Positions 8,302 to 17,700 of a stretch of DNA of 64,000 bases are shown piece by piece. Within the stretch, counting starts at the first letter, position 1. Each line of letters starts with the position of its first letter. The notes under the pieces were generated by a model. It saw only the letters and a program-made list of their open reading frames with translations. It was not told the origin of the DNA and ran no database searches. Source of the DNA: WJKQ01 sp043810515 (GTDB lineage: Bacteria; Patescibacteriota; Gracilibacteria; UBA1369; LOWO2-01-FULL-3); NCBI GenBank assembly GCA_043810515.1, contig JBDRNZ010000019.1:1-64000 (forward strand), written 5' to 3'. The translations under genes and the position numbers were made by a program.

Positions 8302-11300
8302 ATGAAGAAATATCTATCCTGGAAAATTCTTGCAATTATAATTGTTGCACTGTTTCTCAGCTTCTTTGACCTACCGGCAAACACACAAAGCGCGATAGTC
8401 CCTTTCACTCCGGAGGCAATCACGAAATCAAAAATATACCTCGGACTGGATCTGCAGGGAGGATCACAGCTGGATTATAAAATAGACCTTCGAAAAGTTC
8501 CCGAGGCCGATCAGGAAAGCGTAGTTGAGGGAGTAAAAGAGGTAATAGAAAAAAGAGTGAACTCTCTCGGCGTTGCCGAACCGAACATTTACATTTCAGA
8601 CATCGGCGGCGAACAGCACATAATAGTGGAACTTGCAGAAACTGCCACTATCACACAGGAGGATATAGATATGTATCTCGGCGAAAACAAAACCGTTGAC
8701 GAACTGACAGATGATGAAAAAAAACTTGTCGGACTGGAAAAAGCAAAAGCTACAGTAGGAAAAACGATCCAGCTTGAATTCAAAGAAGAAAAAGGATCCC
8801 TTGATCCGCAGGAAAAAGACAAAATTCACACAAACGCACTTGACGCGCTGAACAAAATAAAAGGCGGAGAGGATTTCTCGATTGTCGGACAGGAAGAGGA
8901 GCAGGCGTATCCCGGAAAAGTAACATACGAAAAATCAGGCTATGTTTTTGAGAATGAAATCACACCGGAAAGAACAGCACAGACGGTAAAATCTCTTAAA
9001 CCCGGCGAATTTACACAGGATCTTATTGAAACAGGAGGATCATTCACGGTCAACAAATCAGGCGAGGCAGTCGAAGCAACAGGCCTGGCAATAGTAAAAC
9101 TGACAGGAACAAAAGAAGCGGTAAAAAACGAAAAAGAAATAGACGCAAGCCATATCCTAATATCATGGAGTGGCCTTGCAAGCGCAACCGCGGAAATTAC
9201 AAGAACCGAGGACGAAGCATACGCACTGGCAAAAGAAATCAAACAAAAACTCGACAACAGCGCGGACTTTGCCGCCCTTGCGAAAGAATATTCCGATGAT
9301 GCATCAAATAAAGACATGGGAGGAAAACTCAACACCCCCGTAACCGGCGAGGGAACATATGTATATGATTTTGAACAGACAGCACTTGCCCTTCAGCAGG
9401 GCCAGATAAGCGACATAATCAAAACAGAATTCGGATACCATATAATAAAAGCAAACAAAGTAAGCGAAAATGTTTCCTACCCGCAATACCAATACGAAAC
9501 AATCACCTACTCAACAACTCCGGATCCATGGAAAGAAACAGGATTGACCGGAAAACAGTTTGTACATGCGGACGTTGAGCTCGATAAATTTTATCAACCG
9601 TACGTTCTGATACAGTTTAACGACGAAGGCGCAAAGCTTTTTGAGGAACTCACGACCAGAAATATTAACAAAAAAATAGCAATATTTGTCGGCGGTGATC
9701 TCATATCCGCACCTGTTGTAAATGAAAAAATATCAGGCGGAGTAGCCCAGATCACGGGACAATTCACAAACGAGGAAGCCCAGAACCTGGCACGCGATCT
9801 AAACACGGGAGCGATTCCGGCACCGATAGTTTTGACCGGTGAATACACAATAGGCGCAACACTCGGACATGAAGCACTTTCAACAAGTCTGTTCGCAGGC
9901 TTGCTTGGCCTTCTGCTCATAATGATTTTCATGGTCTGGAATTACCGCGTCGCGGGACTTATAGCAAACGCCGCACTGGCAATATACGCAGTAATATTAA
10001 TATTCTTAATAAAATCCCACCTGAACATCGGCGTCGCGCTGGTAATATCGCTGGGAATTTTCATATTCCTCGTCTCCAAAATAGTAAACAATAAGGATTC
10101 GGGATGGGAAAAAGTTCTCTCCTTCCTGCTTAGCTGTATTGCATTCTTTTTCCTTACGTTTCTGCTAAAAACAGGAGTTGTTCTGACTCTCGCAGGCGTA
10201 GCCGGAATCATACTTTCATTGGGAATGGCCGTCGACGCGAACATTCTTATTTTTGAGAGATTCAAAGAAGAGATCAGGGAAGGAAAAAGCTTCGGCGCAG
10301 CACTTGACGCCGGATTTGCAAGAGCCTGGAGCGCTATACGAGATTCAAACTTTTCTACGCTGATAACGTGCGCGATCCTCTTTTATTTCGGCAGCTCAAT
10401 AATAAGAGGTTTTGCTTTTAACCTGGCAGCCGGAATTTTAGTCTCAATGTTCACGGCAATCACGATCACCAAAACACTTCTGCAGGGATTTGTCGGAAAG
10501 AAAATCGCAGAAAACCTATCGAAATTCGGTATTTCTCAAAAAAGCATCCCCCGCATCGGTTTTATAAAAAAATCAAAAACCTGGATGACAATATCAGCAA
10601 GCATGGTAGGAATTTCGCTTATCGCGATAATAGTTTTTGGCCTTAATCTTGGAATAGATTTCAAAGGAGGAACACTCATGGAATTTGATTTCAAAGAACC
10701 CGTCACAAAAGAACAGCTTACGGATAATCTTAAGACAATAGGAGACGAAATTCAGAGTGAGACTTCAGCCGCTTCTGCAATCGATACAGCATCCGAACCG
10801 TCATCACCTGCTCCCTCTGAAACTGCGGCACCACTCGCAACTTCAGTTGAAGACCAAGTAATTTCAATGGATGGAACAGAACCGGTTGATCTCAGCAAAA
10901 TTCAGATAATTCAATCAGGAGACACAGACTTTATTGTAAAAACGAAATACATATCGGAAGATACTCATAACCTCATATTGCAAAAAATGAAAGAACGCCT
11001 TCCGGAATTCACCGAAGCCAGATTCACAACAATCGGTCCGACGATAGGAAACACACTTCTTCAGAAAGCAATTTTTGCAATAATAATAGCCATAATCACG
11101 ATAATCATCTACATCGGTCTGGCATTCAGAAAAATCCCGCGCGAAGTCAGCCCGTGGAGATTCGGATTCTGCGCAATCATAGCGCTCGTTCATGACATTA
11201 TTATAGTTACCGGAATATTCGTCATACTTGGAAAATTTCTGAATGTTGAAATCGACGCACTCTTCATCACGGCAATGCTCACGGTATTTGGTTATTCCGT

Positions 11301-11604
11301 AAATGACACAATCATAATTTTCGACAGAATAAGGGAAAACCTCATAAGACATTCCGGAGAACAAAGCCTGACGGAAATAACAGACAACTCGCTAAACGAA
11401 ACTCTGAGGAGATCGATAAATACGTCATTATCAACAATAATAGCACTTGTAGCCGTATTGATCTGGGGAAGTCCGTCAATATTCTACTTTGTTCTTGCCC
11501 TGACCCTCGGCACAGTTGTCGGTACATACTCCTCCATATTCACCGCAAGTCCGATTGCCGTAATGTGGAATAAATGGGCGGATAAGAAGAAGGCAAACAG
11601 CTGA
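8302..11604 (+). CDS. secDF: SecD-SecF fusion with two parvulin-like domains inserted in SecD
   Basis: 1100 residues. An in-frame start at 8242 lies inside the cupin gene; I chose 8302 because it gives the usual lysine-rich start and first membrane segment (MKKYLSWKILAIIIVALFL). Domain order: TM1 and SecD P1 domain to about 165 (YLGLDLQGGSQL); an insert at about 165-395; the rest of P1 (TGLTGKQFVHADV, about 400-505); the SecD membrane part with AVDANILIFERF; then SecF with IDFKGGT and YSVNDTIIIFDRIREN. The insert has a full parvulin prolyl isomerase domain (about 281-388: ASHILIS, ADFAALAKEYSDD, GQISDIIKTEFGYHIIKA), preceded by a degenerate copy (about 170-272: GGEDFSIVG, SLKPGEFTQDLIE, GLAIVKLTG). 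SecDF drives late steps of Sec export using the proton or sodium gradient. The extra domains would face the exported chain. A low-complexity Ser/Pro/Ala linker lies in the SecF periplasmic domain. Confidence 0.93.
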   Translation: MKKYLSWKILAIIIVALFLSFFDLPANTQSAIVPFTPEAITKSKIYLGLDLQGGSQLDYKIDLRKVPEADQESVVEGVKEVIEKRVNSLGVAEPNIYISDIGGEQHIIVELAETATITQEDIDMYLGENKTVDELTDDEKKLVGLEKAKATVGKTIQLEFKEEKGSLDPQEKDKIHTNALDALNKIKGGEDFSIVGQEEEQAYPGKVTYEKSGYVFENEITPERTAQTVKSLKPGEFTQDLIETGGSFTVNKSGEAVEATGLAIVKLTGTKEAVKNEKEIDASHILISWSGLASATAEITRTEDEAYALAKEIKQKLDNSADFAALAKEYSDDASNKDMGGKLNTPVTGEGTYVYDFEQTALALQQGQISDIIKTEFGYHIIKANKVSENVSYPQYQYETITYSTTPDPWKETGLTGKQFVHADVELDKFYQPYVLIQFNDEGAKLFEELTTRNINKKIAIFVGGDLISAPVVNEKISGGVAQITGQFTNEEAQNLARDLNTGAIPAPIVLTGEYTIGATLGHEALSTSLFAGLLGLLLIMIFMVWNYRVAGLIANAALAIYAVILIFLIKSHLNIGVALVISLGIFIFLVSKIVNNKDSGWEKVLSFLLSCIAFFFLTFLLKTGVVLTLAGVAGIILSLGMAVDANILIFERFKEEIREGKSFGAALDAGFARAWSAIRDSNFSTLITCAILFYFGSSIIRGFAFNLAAGILVSMFTAITITKTLLQGFVGKKIAENLSKFGISQKSIPRIGFIKKSKTWMTISASMVGISLIAIIVFGLNLGIDFKGGTLMEFDFKEPVTKEQLTDNLKTIGDEIQSETSAASAIDTASEPSSPAPSETAAPLATSVEDQVISMDGTEPVDLSKIQIIQSGDTDFIVKTKYISEDTHNLILQKMKERLPEFTEARFTTIGPTIGNTLLQKAIFAIIIAIITIIIYIGLAFRKIPREVSPWRFGFCAIIALVHDIIIVTGIFVILGKFLNVEIDALFITAMLTVFGYSVNDTIIIFDRIRENLIRHSGEQSLTEITDNSLNETLRRSINTSLSTIIALVAVLIWGSPSIFYFVLALTLGTVVGTYSSIFTASPIAVMWNKWADKKKANS

Positions 11605-11608
11605 TTTA

Positions 11609-12265
11609 TTACTTGTCATGCCTGGGTTTGCTGAGAATAAGTCCGACTTCCGAAGGACCTATCTTCTGCAACCGCTGGAAGGAATCAACAATAAAACTAG
11701 TCGCCTCTATATCATCCCGCCAGGCATTCTGGCATGCCGTAAGCTCATTTTCTTCCTGCTCAACGCGTTTCATTCCAGCAACTATAGCCTCACACGCCCC
11801 GGCCTCTCCGGTAAATTCACGATCAATACATGGTCGGGTCAAAGCATTAAAAGCTCCACTCTCCGCGCTCGTGACAGTATTGACCATACACCGCACAAAA
11901 CGATCATTTCCGCGAGCACCATCCAGACATTTCTTAACCCTTAAATCAAATCCACTTGCAATCCCATGCGGATCCACACGTCTCATGAAATTCACAACCC
12001 CGGCCATTGCCAATCTTTCGCTTGTGCAAACTCTCCTTGGATCCGTATGACACGCATTGGTATCAGCATGACCGGAGAGTCCCAAAAGACCGATAATTCT
12101 CAAACGTACTTCGGAAGAAGTTTCGGCCAACTGTAATCGTTCCAACCTGCACTCGGAAATAGGATCAAGCAGCGCCTGCGGCTTCCCACCATCCGCCTTC
12201 ACATCCGACACCTGTCCCAATCCCATAACCATCGCAGCTACAGCCAGTCCTTTTCGAAACTTCAT
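11609..12265 (-). CDS. Secreted cysteine-rich protein of unknown function
   Basis: 218 residues. It begins with a signal peptide (MKFRKGLAVAAMVMGLGQVSDVKA, cut probably after the final Ala). The mature part has eight cysteines in spaced pairs (SECRL, NACHT, RRVCT, KKCLD, VRCMV, RPCID, GACEA, TACQN), suggesting about four disulfides. The pattern is mostly helical. I recognise no family. A consensus-like promoter lies upstream (TTGACA-18-TATTTT). Its stop is 4 nt from the convergent secDF stop. Confidence 0.7.
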   Translation of the reverse strand: MKFRKGLAVAAMVMGLGQVSDVKADGGKPQALLDPISECRLERLQLAETSSEVRLRIIGLLGLSGHADTNACHTDPRRVCTSERLAMAGVVNFMRRVDPHGIASGFDLRVKKCLDGARGNDRFVRCMVNTVTSAESGAFNALTRPCIDREFTGEAGACEAIVAGMKRVEQEENELTACQNAWRDDIEATSFIVDSFQRLQKIGPSEVGLILSKPRHDK

Positions 12266-12283
12266 AAAAATATTTTAGGCGGT

Positions 12284-12313
12284 AAAATACATTCAAAACG
12301 CAATTTTTGTCAA
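12284..12313 (-). promoter_or_regulatory. Promoter of the secreted 8-Cys protein gene
   Basis: On the - strand: TTGACA (12313-12308), 18-nt spacer, TATTTT (12289-12284) preceded by TG. The ATG of the gene follows 19 nt downstream of the -10 box. Confidence 0.55.
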
Positions 12314-12343
12314 ACACATATACACATATTCAAATATTTTCCC

Positions 12344-12349
12344 TATAAT
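12344..12349 (+). promoter_or_regulatory. -10 box of the tRNA-Arg promoter
   Basis: TATAAT lies 17 nt before the mature 5' end of the tRNA. The -35 region at the proper distance is poor. Confidence 0.5.
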
Positions 12350-12366
12350 AGGAAAGACTTATCCAT

Positions 12367-12443
12367 GCGCCCGTAGCTCAACTGGATAGAGCACTGGTCT
12401 TCGGAACCAGTGGTTACAGGTTCGAATCCTGTCGGGCGTACCA
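12367..12443 (+). tRNA. tRNA-Arg (anticodon TCG)
   Basis: 77 nt cloverleaf. The acceptor stem is GCGCCCG/CGGGCGT. The anticodon stem CTGGT/ACCAG encloses the loop CTTCGGA, giving anticodon TCG, which reads CGA and other CGN arginine codons. The T arm is ACAGG-TTCGAAT-CCTGT. The 3' ACCA is encoded in the DNA. A degenerate second copy follows directly. Confidence 0.95.
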
Positions 12444-12444
12444 A

Positions 12445-12515
12445 TTCTAGCACTTGGAATATAGAACACTGGTCTTCGGCCCGTCCTTGCCGGGCGAATC
12501 CTGTCGGGCGTACCA
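12445..12515 (+). pseudogene. Degenerate tandem copy of tRNA-Arg(TCG)
   Basis: The last 21 nt of the tRNA (12423-12443) recur exactly at 12495-12515, and the anticodon-side block CACTGGTCTTCGG (12392-12404) recurs at 12467-12479. The 5' third is only weakly similar. The segment between the two matching blocks no longer pairs as an anticodon stem, and the acceptor 5' strand is lost, so this cannot fold as a tRNA. It looks like a decayed tandem duplication. Confidence 0.75.
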
Positions 12516-12517
12516 TT

Positions 12518-13105
12518 TTAAAGAATTCCCCATTTATTCAAAGCTCTCTGGGGACGGACACGGTTCATGATTTTTGAGAATGCCCTCAGTCCGTGTTCAA
12601 AAGTCTGCTCGGAAAAAATCCCGTTACAAACCGCATGAAGCAGAAAATCAAGCACTCTGGCCCAGGTTTCCTCATATTTGTCATTCCATATACACAAAAC
12701 CTTTCTCACAAAATCCCCGCCACGCGCTCGCATCGCAGCCATATAAGTATTCCTGTGCTCAATAACATGGTAATAAAGGCCATCTTTTGAAATAGCCACA
12801 AAGTCAAAAACAATCTCAAAAGCTCTGTCATACTTCGAATCCGCAATATCAAGAATTTCTCTCAGGCCCGCAGCGCCGTGCTTCACGTATTCATCCACAA
12901 AAAAATCTGCACTTCTGGTCACGCATTTATAAAGAAGATTGTGTTCAAAAACCAGATAATCAAAAACATCCAGCCACTGTTCTTCAGTCAATTTAAGACT
13001 TTCCCTGAGAGTTTTTGGCCCTTCGGAAATATATCTGTCAACAAGCTTATCCTCCTGCCCTCTGGCAACAAGATCCACTATCATATTTTTGTCCTGCAAA
13101 TTCAT
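12518..13105 (-). CDS. Unknown helical protein with three internal repeats
   Basis: 195 residues, no signal peptide or membrane segment. Three related units of about 50 residues can be seen at about 22-70, 70-120 and 121-170. Each has a Gly-containing turn followed by a helix and then an aromatic-rich helix (GPKTLRESL..WLDVFDYL; GAAGLREIL..AFEIVFDF; GGDFVRKVL..WARVLDFL). This suggests an alpha-solenoid-like or helical-bundle repeat. No known family is recognised. It is divergent from the membrane fusion protein/RND pair and shares a back-to-back promoter region with it, so it could be expressed with, or act on, that system. Confidence 0.7.
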   Translation of the reverse strand: MNLQDKNMIVDLVARGQEDKLVDRYISEGPKTLRESLKLTEEQWLDVFDYLVFEHNLLYKCVTRSADFFVDEYVKHGAAGLREILDIADSKYDRAFEIVFDFVAISKDGLYYHVIEHRNTYMAAMRARGGDFVRKVLCIWNDKYEETWARVLDFLLHAVCNGIFSEQTFEHGLRAFSKIMNRVRPQRALNKWGIL

Positions 13106-13126
13106 AATAAATTTTAAAAGCCAGTG

Positions 13127-13154
13127 ATTATAACAAATATTCAGCTTTTGTCAA
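13127..13154 (-). promoter_or_regulatory. Consensus promoter for the three-repeat protein gene
   Basis: On the - strand: TTGACA (13154-13149), 16-nt spacer, TATAAT (13132-13127). Both hexamers match consensus fully. The -35 box is one arm of the palindrome at 13148-13168. Confidence 0.75.
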
Positions 13155-13168
13155 TATTACATTGACAA
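13148..13168. promoter_or_regulatory. Palindrome between divergent promoters, candidate operator
   Basis: A perfect 8-bp inverted repeat, TTGTCAAT-N5-ATTGACAA. Each arm contains the -35 TTGACA of one of two outward-facing promoters. A protein bound here would block both promoters. The symmetry could also be a simple by-product of two consensus -35 boxes placed back to back. Confidence 0.5.
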
Positions 13169-13189
13169 ATCGTAAAAAAATAGTAATAT
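13162..13189 (+). promoter_or_regulatory. Promoter of the membrane fusion protein/RND operon
   Basis: TTGACA (13162-13167), 16-nt spacer, TAATAT (13184-13189). The ATG of the adaptor gene follows 20 nt later. Confidence 0.7.
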
Positions 13190-13209
13190 CTATAGCTAAA
13201 TTTTAAAAT

Positions 13210-14754
13210 ATGAAAAGACTAATACTATTTTTGGTAATAATAGGACTGGCCCTGACAGGCTACTATTATAGAAGCGAAATTGTGGATTTCTTCACAAAAA
13301 CCGGTGTCGATAAAACAGACAACACGGTTGTCCAAAAAATCCCGCGCGAACTTCCCGCAAAAGAAGTCGAGGTATTTGACCTGAAAACCGACAAAGCCGA
13401 GCTCACGTTCACAAAAAGCGGCGTATCATACGCAAAGACAAGAGTTTCCGTCATATCGCAGACAAGCGGAAAAATTACCGAAATAATGGTAAAAGTCGGT
13501 GACAAGGTAAGTTCAGGCGATACACTTGCAAAACTTTCCGACTCTCTCAGTACAAACATAGCAGAAATACAGCTGGAAAGCGCAAAACAGGGCCTCAAAG
13601 TACTAAGATCCACGGAGAACCTGACTGCTCAATCGGTAAATAATACCATTGCCTCAGCCCAGTTAGGTACAGAATTGGCCGCACAGGCCTACGAGAACGC
13701 GCAAAAATCAAGAAACAACACAGAAAACCTTTTCAACGGACAGCTTAAAGCAGCGGAATTGGGAGTGGAAACCACCGAAAAAGCTTATAAAAGCGCGAAG
13801 AAAAATTACGATAAAGCCCGCGATGAACTTGACGAAATAGAAGACGAGATAAATGACCTGGAAGACCTCCCGGACGAAGACGGAAACAATTCCGATATTA
13901 TTTCCCAGCTTGAAAATGCAAAATCTGCGGCAAAAGCCCAGGTGGACGCAGCAAAATTCGCAAAAGAAAACGCCAGCTTAGCACTTGACCAAGCAGAAAA
14001 CAGTCTAAGCCAGCTCAAGAAAAGCCTTGCCTCCCAAAAAGACTCTTTGGATTATGCGGTAAACGCAGCGCTCCTTCAATACCAGTCAGCGCTTAAGCAG
14101 CTTCAAAGCGCACAAACAGGCGGAGAACTTCAGCTTACAGGCCTGCAGGGACAGATAGTCCAGTCACAGTCGGCAGTCCAGACAGCCGAACTCAACGCGG
14201 ATTCAAGTAGAATAAAAGCACCTATCGCAGGCGTTATTACAGAAATCTCTGCAAAAGAAGGTAATTTTACATCTCCCGGCCAAATATTGGCAAAAATCCA
14301 GAATATTAACGGCCTGGAAGTAAAAACAAGCGTAAACGAAAATGAGGTCCAGCTTATTTCAGTAGGAGACAACGTGTACGTAAAGGGAGAAACCAGCGAC
14401 ATTAAAGGCAAAATAACCTCAATAAGCCCTTCCGTTAACGAAACAAGCAGAAAAATCAACGTGGAAATCTCACTACCGGCCTCACCTGACCTCACCGCAG
14501 GTTCATTTGTAAAAATCACATTCTCCCCTATTCCCAAAAGCAAGATATTCATCCCGTTAAACAGCATCCACCTCGATAACGGGAAAAAGCTGGTAAAAAT
14601 AGTAAACCAGCAAAGCCGCATAGAACTAAAAGAAATTCTCACTGGCCAGATAATCGGAGACTATATTGAGGTCACAGGCGGCCTGGACGGAAATGAAAAA
14701 ATAATAACAACAACATCGCTCTTCCTCGAAGAGGGCGAAAAGGTGACATTTTAA
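13210..14754 (+). CDS. Membrane fusion (periplasmic adaptor) protein of an RND transporter
   Basis: 514 residues, HlyD/AcrA type. Residues 2-20 are a membrane anchor. A split lipoyl-like domain is visible (QTSGKITEIMVKVGDKVSSG near 85-105, and IKAPIAGVITEISAKEGNF near 333-352). An unusually long Ala/Gln/Glu-rich coiled coil (about 120-325) lies between the halves. Beta-barrel and C-terminal domains follow (VGDNVYVKGE, FIPLNSIHLDNGK). It would couple the RND protein, 9 nt downstream, to substrate or to another envelope part. No outer-membrane TolC-like partner is present in the window. In a single-membrane cell the long coiled coil would have to reach the wall or surface instead. Confidence 0.9.
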   Translation: MKRLILFLVIIGLALTGYYYRSEIVDFFTKTGVDKTDNTVVQKIPRELPAKEVEVFDLKTDKAELTFTKSGVSYAKTRVSVISQTSGKITEIMVKVGDKVSSGDTLAKLSDSLSTNIAEIQLESAKQGLKVLRSTENLTAQSVNNTIASAQLGTELAAQAYENAQKSRNNTENLFNGQLKAAELGVETTEKAYKSAKKNYDKARDELDEIEDEINDLEDLPDEDGNNSDIISQLENAKSAAKAQVDAAKFAKENASLALDQAENSLSQLKKSLASQKDSLDYAVNAALLQYQSALKQLQSAQTGGELQLTGLQGQIVQSQSAVQTAELNADSSRIKAPIAGVITEISAKEGNFTSPGQILAKIQNINGLEVKTSVNENEVQLISVGDNVYVKGETSDIKGKITSISPSVNETSRKINVEISLPASPDLTAGSFVKITFSPIPKSKIFIPLNSIHLDNGKKLVKIVNQQSRIELKEILTGQIIGDYIEVTGGLDGNEKIITTTSLFLEEGEKVTF

Positions 14755-14763
14755 ACCAGACCA

Positions 14764-17700
14764 ATGAACAATATTCCCGGAGAAAATAAGCCCGCCTTTA
14801 CCGCCTCCATCTGGGATTTCTTCATAAGAAGAAGGCCGGTTGCGTGGCTTACAATAATCGGAATAATAATCGCCGGAGTGTTTTCGGTTATGTCACTTCC
14901 CAGAGAAATACAGCCCGAAGTCAAAATTCCATACGTCGGAGTATCAGTTGCATTACCAGGTGCAAGCCCTTCGGACACAGAATCTCTGCTTATCGAGCCC
15001 CTGGAAAAAGAAATCTCAAACGTAGATAACATAGAGGTAATGTCATCAAGCGCAGGATTCGGATTTGGGTCTGTTTTTATAGAATTCGACGCAGGCGCGG
15101 ACAGCGAAAAAGTTATCCAGGACGTTAAGGACGCGGTCGACATGGCAAAAACAAACCTGCCGGAAGATGCAACCGATCCGATGGTAACAAAAGCGGAGGC
15201 AAATACCTTTTCAGTTGTAACATTTTCGATCATAGGCTCAAGACCTATAAACGAACTCACAAAAATAGCTGATGACATAAAAGCGGAGCTTGAGAAGATA
15301 TCCGGCGTAGTTTCTGTCGACGTACTTGGTGGACAAAAAAAATATATTGAGATCACATTGGACCAAAAAAAAGTCGAGGGATATGGCCTCGACATCCAGA
15401 CGATATCAAATATAATCAAGTACGCAAACAACAATCTTCCCATAGGCATCGTAAGTTCGGACAAACTCAACTATTCCGTAAGGATAGACAACAGATTTAA
15501 ATCCATAGACGAAATCAGAAATCTTCCGCTCATTACCGTACCGGACGAAAACAACACCCCGATCCTCTTACGTGACATCGCGGACATCGAGGAAAAATAT
15601 CCGCCAAAAGCCGTAATAACACAATTGTCGCTTAACGGAGAGGCTCCGCTCCCGGCAGTTTCCCTGCAGGTATACAAAAAAGACAACGCAGACATATCAA
15701 CAGTCGCAAAAAATTCAAAAGAAAAAATTGAGGAATTAAAAGAAAGCATAATTCCGCCAGACATAAAAATAGCCATCACAAACGACAATTCCGTATATAT
15801 TGAAGAGGAACTCGGGAATCTGACAACAAACGGCCTGCAGACAATGCTGGCAATAACCTTAATACTTTTCTTAGCTCTCGGCTTAAGAAAAGGAATAATA
15901 GCAGGTCTTTCACTACCGGTAATTTTCCTGATCACATTCGTGGTAATGGATATTATGGGACTAACCCTAAACACGCTCTCACTGTTTTCCCTCGTAATAG
16001 CGCTCGGCCTGATGGTTGACACGACAATAGTTATAATGGAGGGAATTCACGAAAATCTCAGAAAAGGTCTCAGCCCCGTAGACTCGGCAATAATGTCCGT
16101 CCAGACTTACAAATGGCCACTCGTCGCCGGCACGATGACTACGATTTTCGCATTTTTCCCCATGCTTCTGGTAAGCGGAATACTTGGAGAATTCTTAAAA
16201 ACACTTCCGATAACAATATCCACAACCCTGTTTGGATCACTTTTTGTGGCATTGACAATAGTTCCGGCTCTATCCACAAAATTCGTAAAATCTACGAAGG
16301 AAGGCGAAAAAAACAGTATTCTGGAACCATTTTTTGACAAAGCCGGAGAAAAATTCCACAAAGCAATTGAATACCTTATACAAAGAAAGTCCGCACGGGC
16401 CTTTACAGTACTGATAGCCTTGGCTGCTTTTGCGATAAGCCTCAGTCTGCCAATAACAGGACTCCTCAAAGTAGAGCTCTTCCCAAAAACCGACACCACG
16501 TATTTCATCGTAAGAATCGAAACTCCAAAAGGAGTGGTCCTTGAAGAAACTGCAAAAGCCGCAGCAGAAGTCGAGAAATACATAGAAAAAATCCCGGAAG
16601 TGGAGAATTTTATCACAAACATTGGAACAAACCGCTCCGTAGGACTCTCGGGAGAAGATGAAATTTTTGTTTCAAGCGGATCAACCGAATCAAACCTCGC
16701 AAACATAACAGTAAATCTTGTTGACAAAGATAAGCGCGAAAGAAAAAGCTACGAGATAAACTCGGAGCTTCGTGACGAGCTTAAAAATTTCAATGACGCA
16801 AAAGTTACAGTAGAGGAACTTTCCGAAGGCCCTCCCAGCGACGCAGCTATAACAGCAAGAATTACAGGAAAAGACATGGACACTTTAAAGGAAATTGCCG
16901 ATGAAGTTGAAAAAATAATAGCGGACACCCCCGGAACTTTTGACCCCAAACAAAGCCTTACCCCGGGCCTGAACGAATTTAATTTTACCCTGGATAAAGA
17001 CGCTCTGGCATTTCACGGACTCTCGTCCGGTCAAGTATCTATGGCAATAAGAAACATAATACAGGGACTTAATCCTACAAGTATAACGATTGGAGATGAA
17101 GACCTCGAAATCCTGGTCAAATACAACCTGGACAAGGAGAACGAAAAAACAAATATCTCCATACATGACATCGAAAATTTCGAAATTTCGTCACCAAAAG
17201 GCTACTCGGTAACACTCGGACAGCTCGGAACATACGAATTCGGACAAAGCCTGTCATCAATAGAAAGAGAGGACGGCAAGAGAATCATAAAAGTAACATC
17301 GGAAGTGGAACCCGGCGTAAACTCAGTGGAGGCAATAACCAGTATCAGCGAAAAAACTGATAACCTTGAGATACCGGCCGGATATGAAATCAGTTTCGGA
17401 GGAGATCTGGAGCAGATAACAGAGTCATTCACAGATCTTTTCAGATCAATGATTGTGGCGGTAATACTAATCGCATTCACGCTTGTACTCATGTTCAACT
17501 CATTCAAGCAGCCGCTGATAATCCTACTCACGCTGCCTCTGGCTATAATAGGAGTATTTCCGGGACTAATGGCAATCGGCCTGTCACTATCATTTCCGGC
17601 ATTTTTGGGAATAGTCGCCCTTTCAGGAGTAGTTGTGAATGACGCGATAGTTCTGATGGACCGCATTAACACAAACAGAAAAAACGGCATGCTTTTCTCA

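Noticed and set aside
12478..12496. Hairpin in the degenerate tRNA copy as a terminator
   Set aside because: The stem is only 5 bp with no T run after it.
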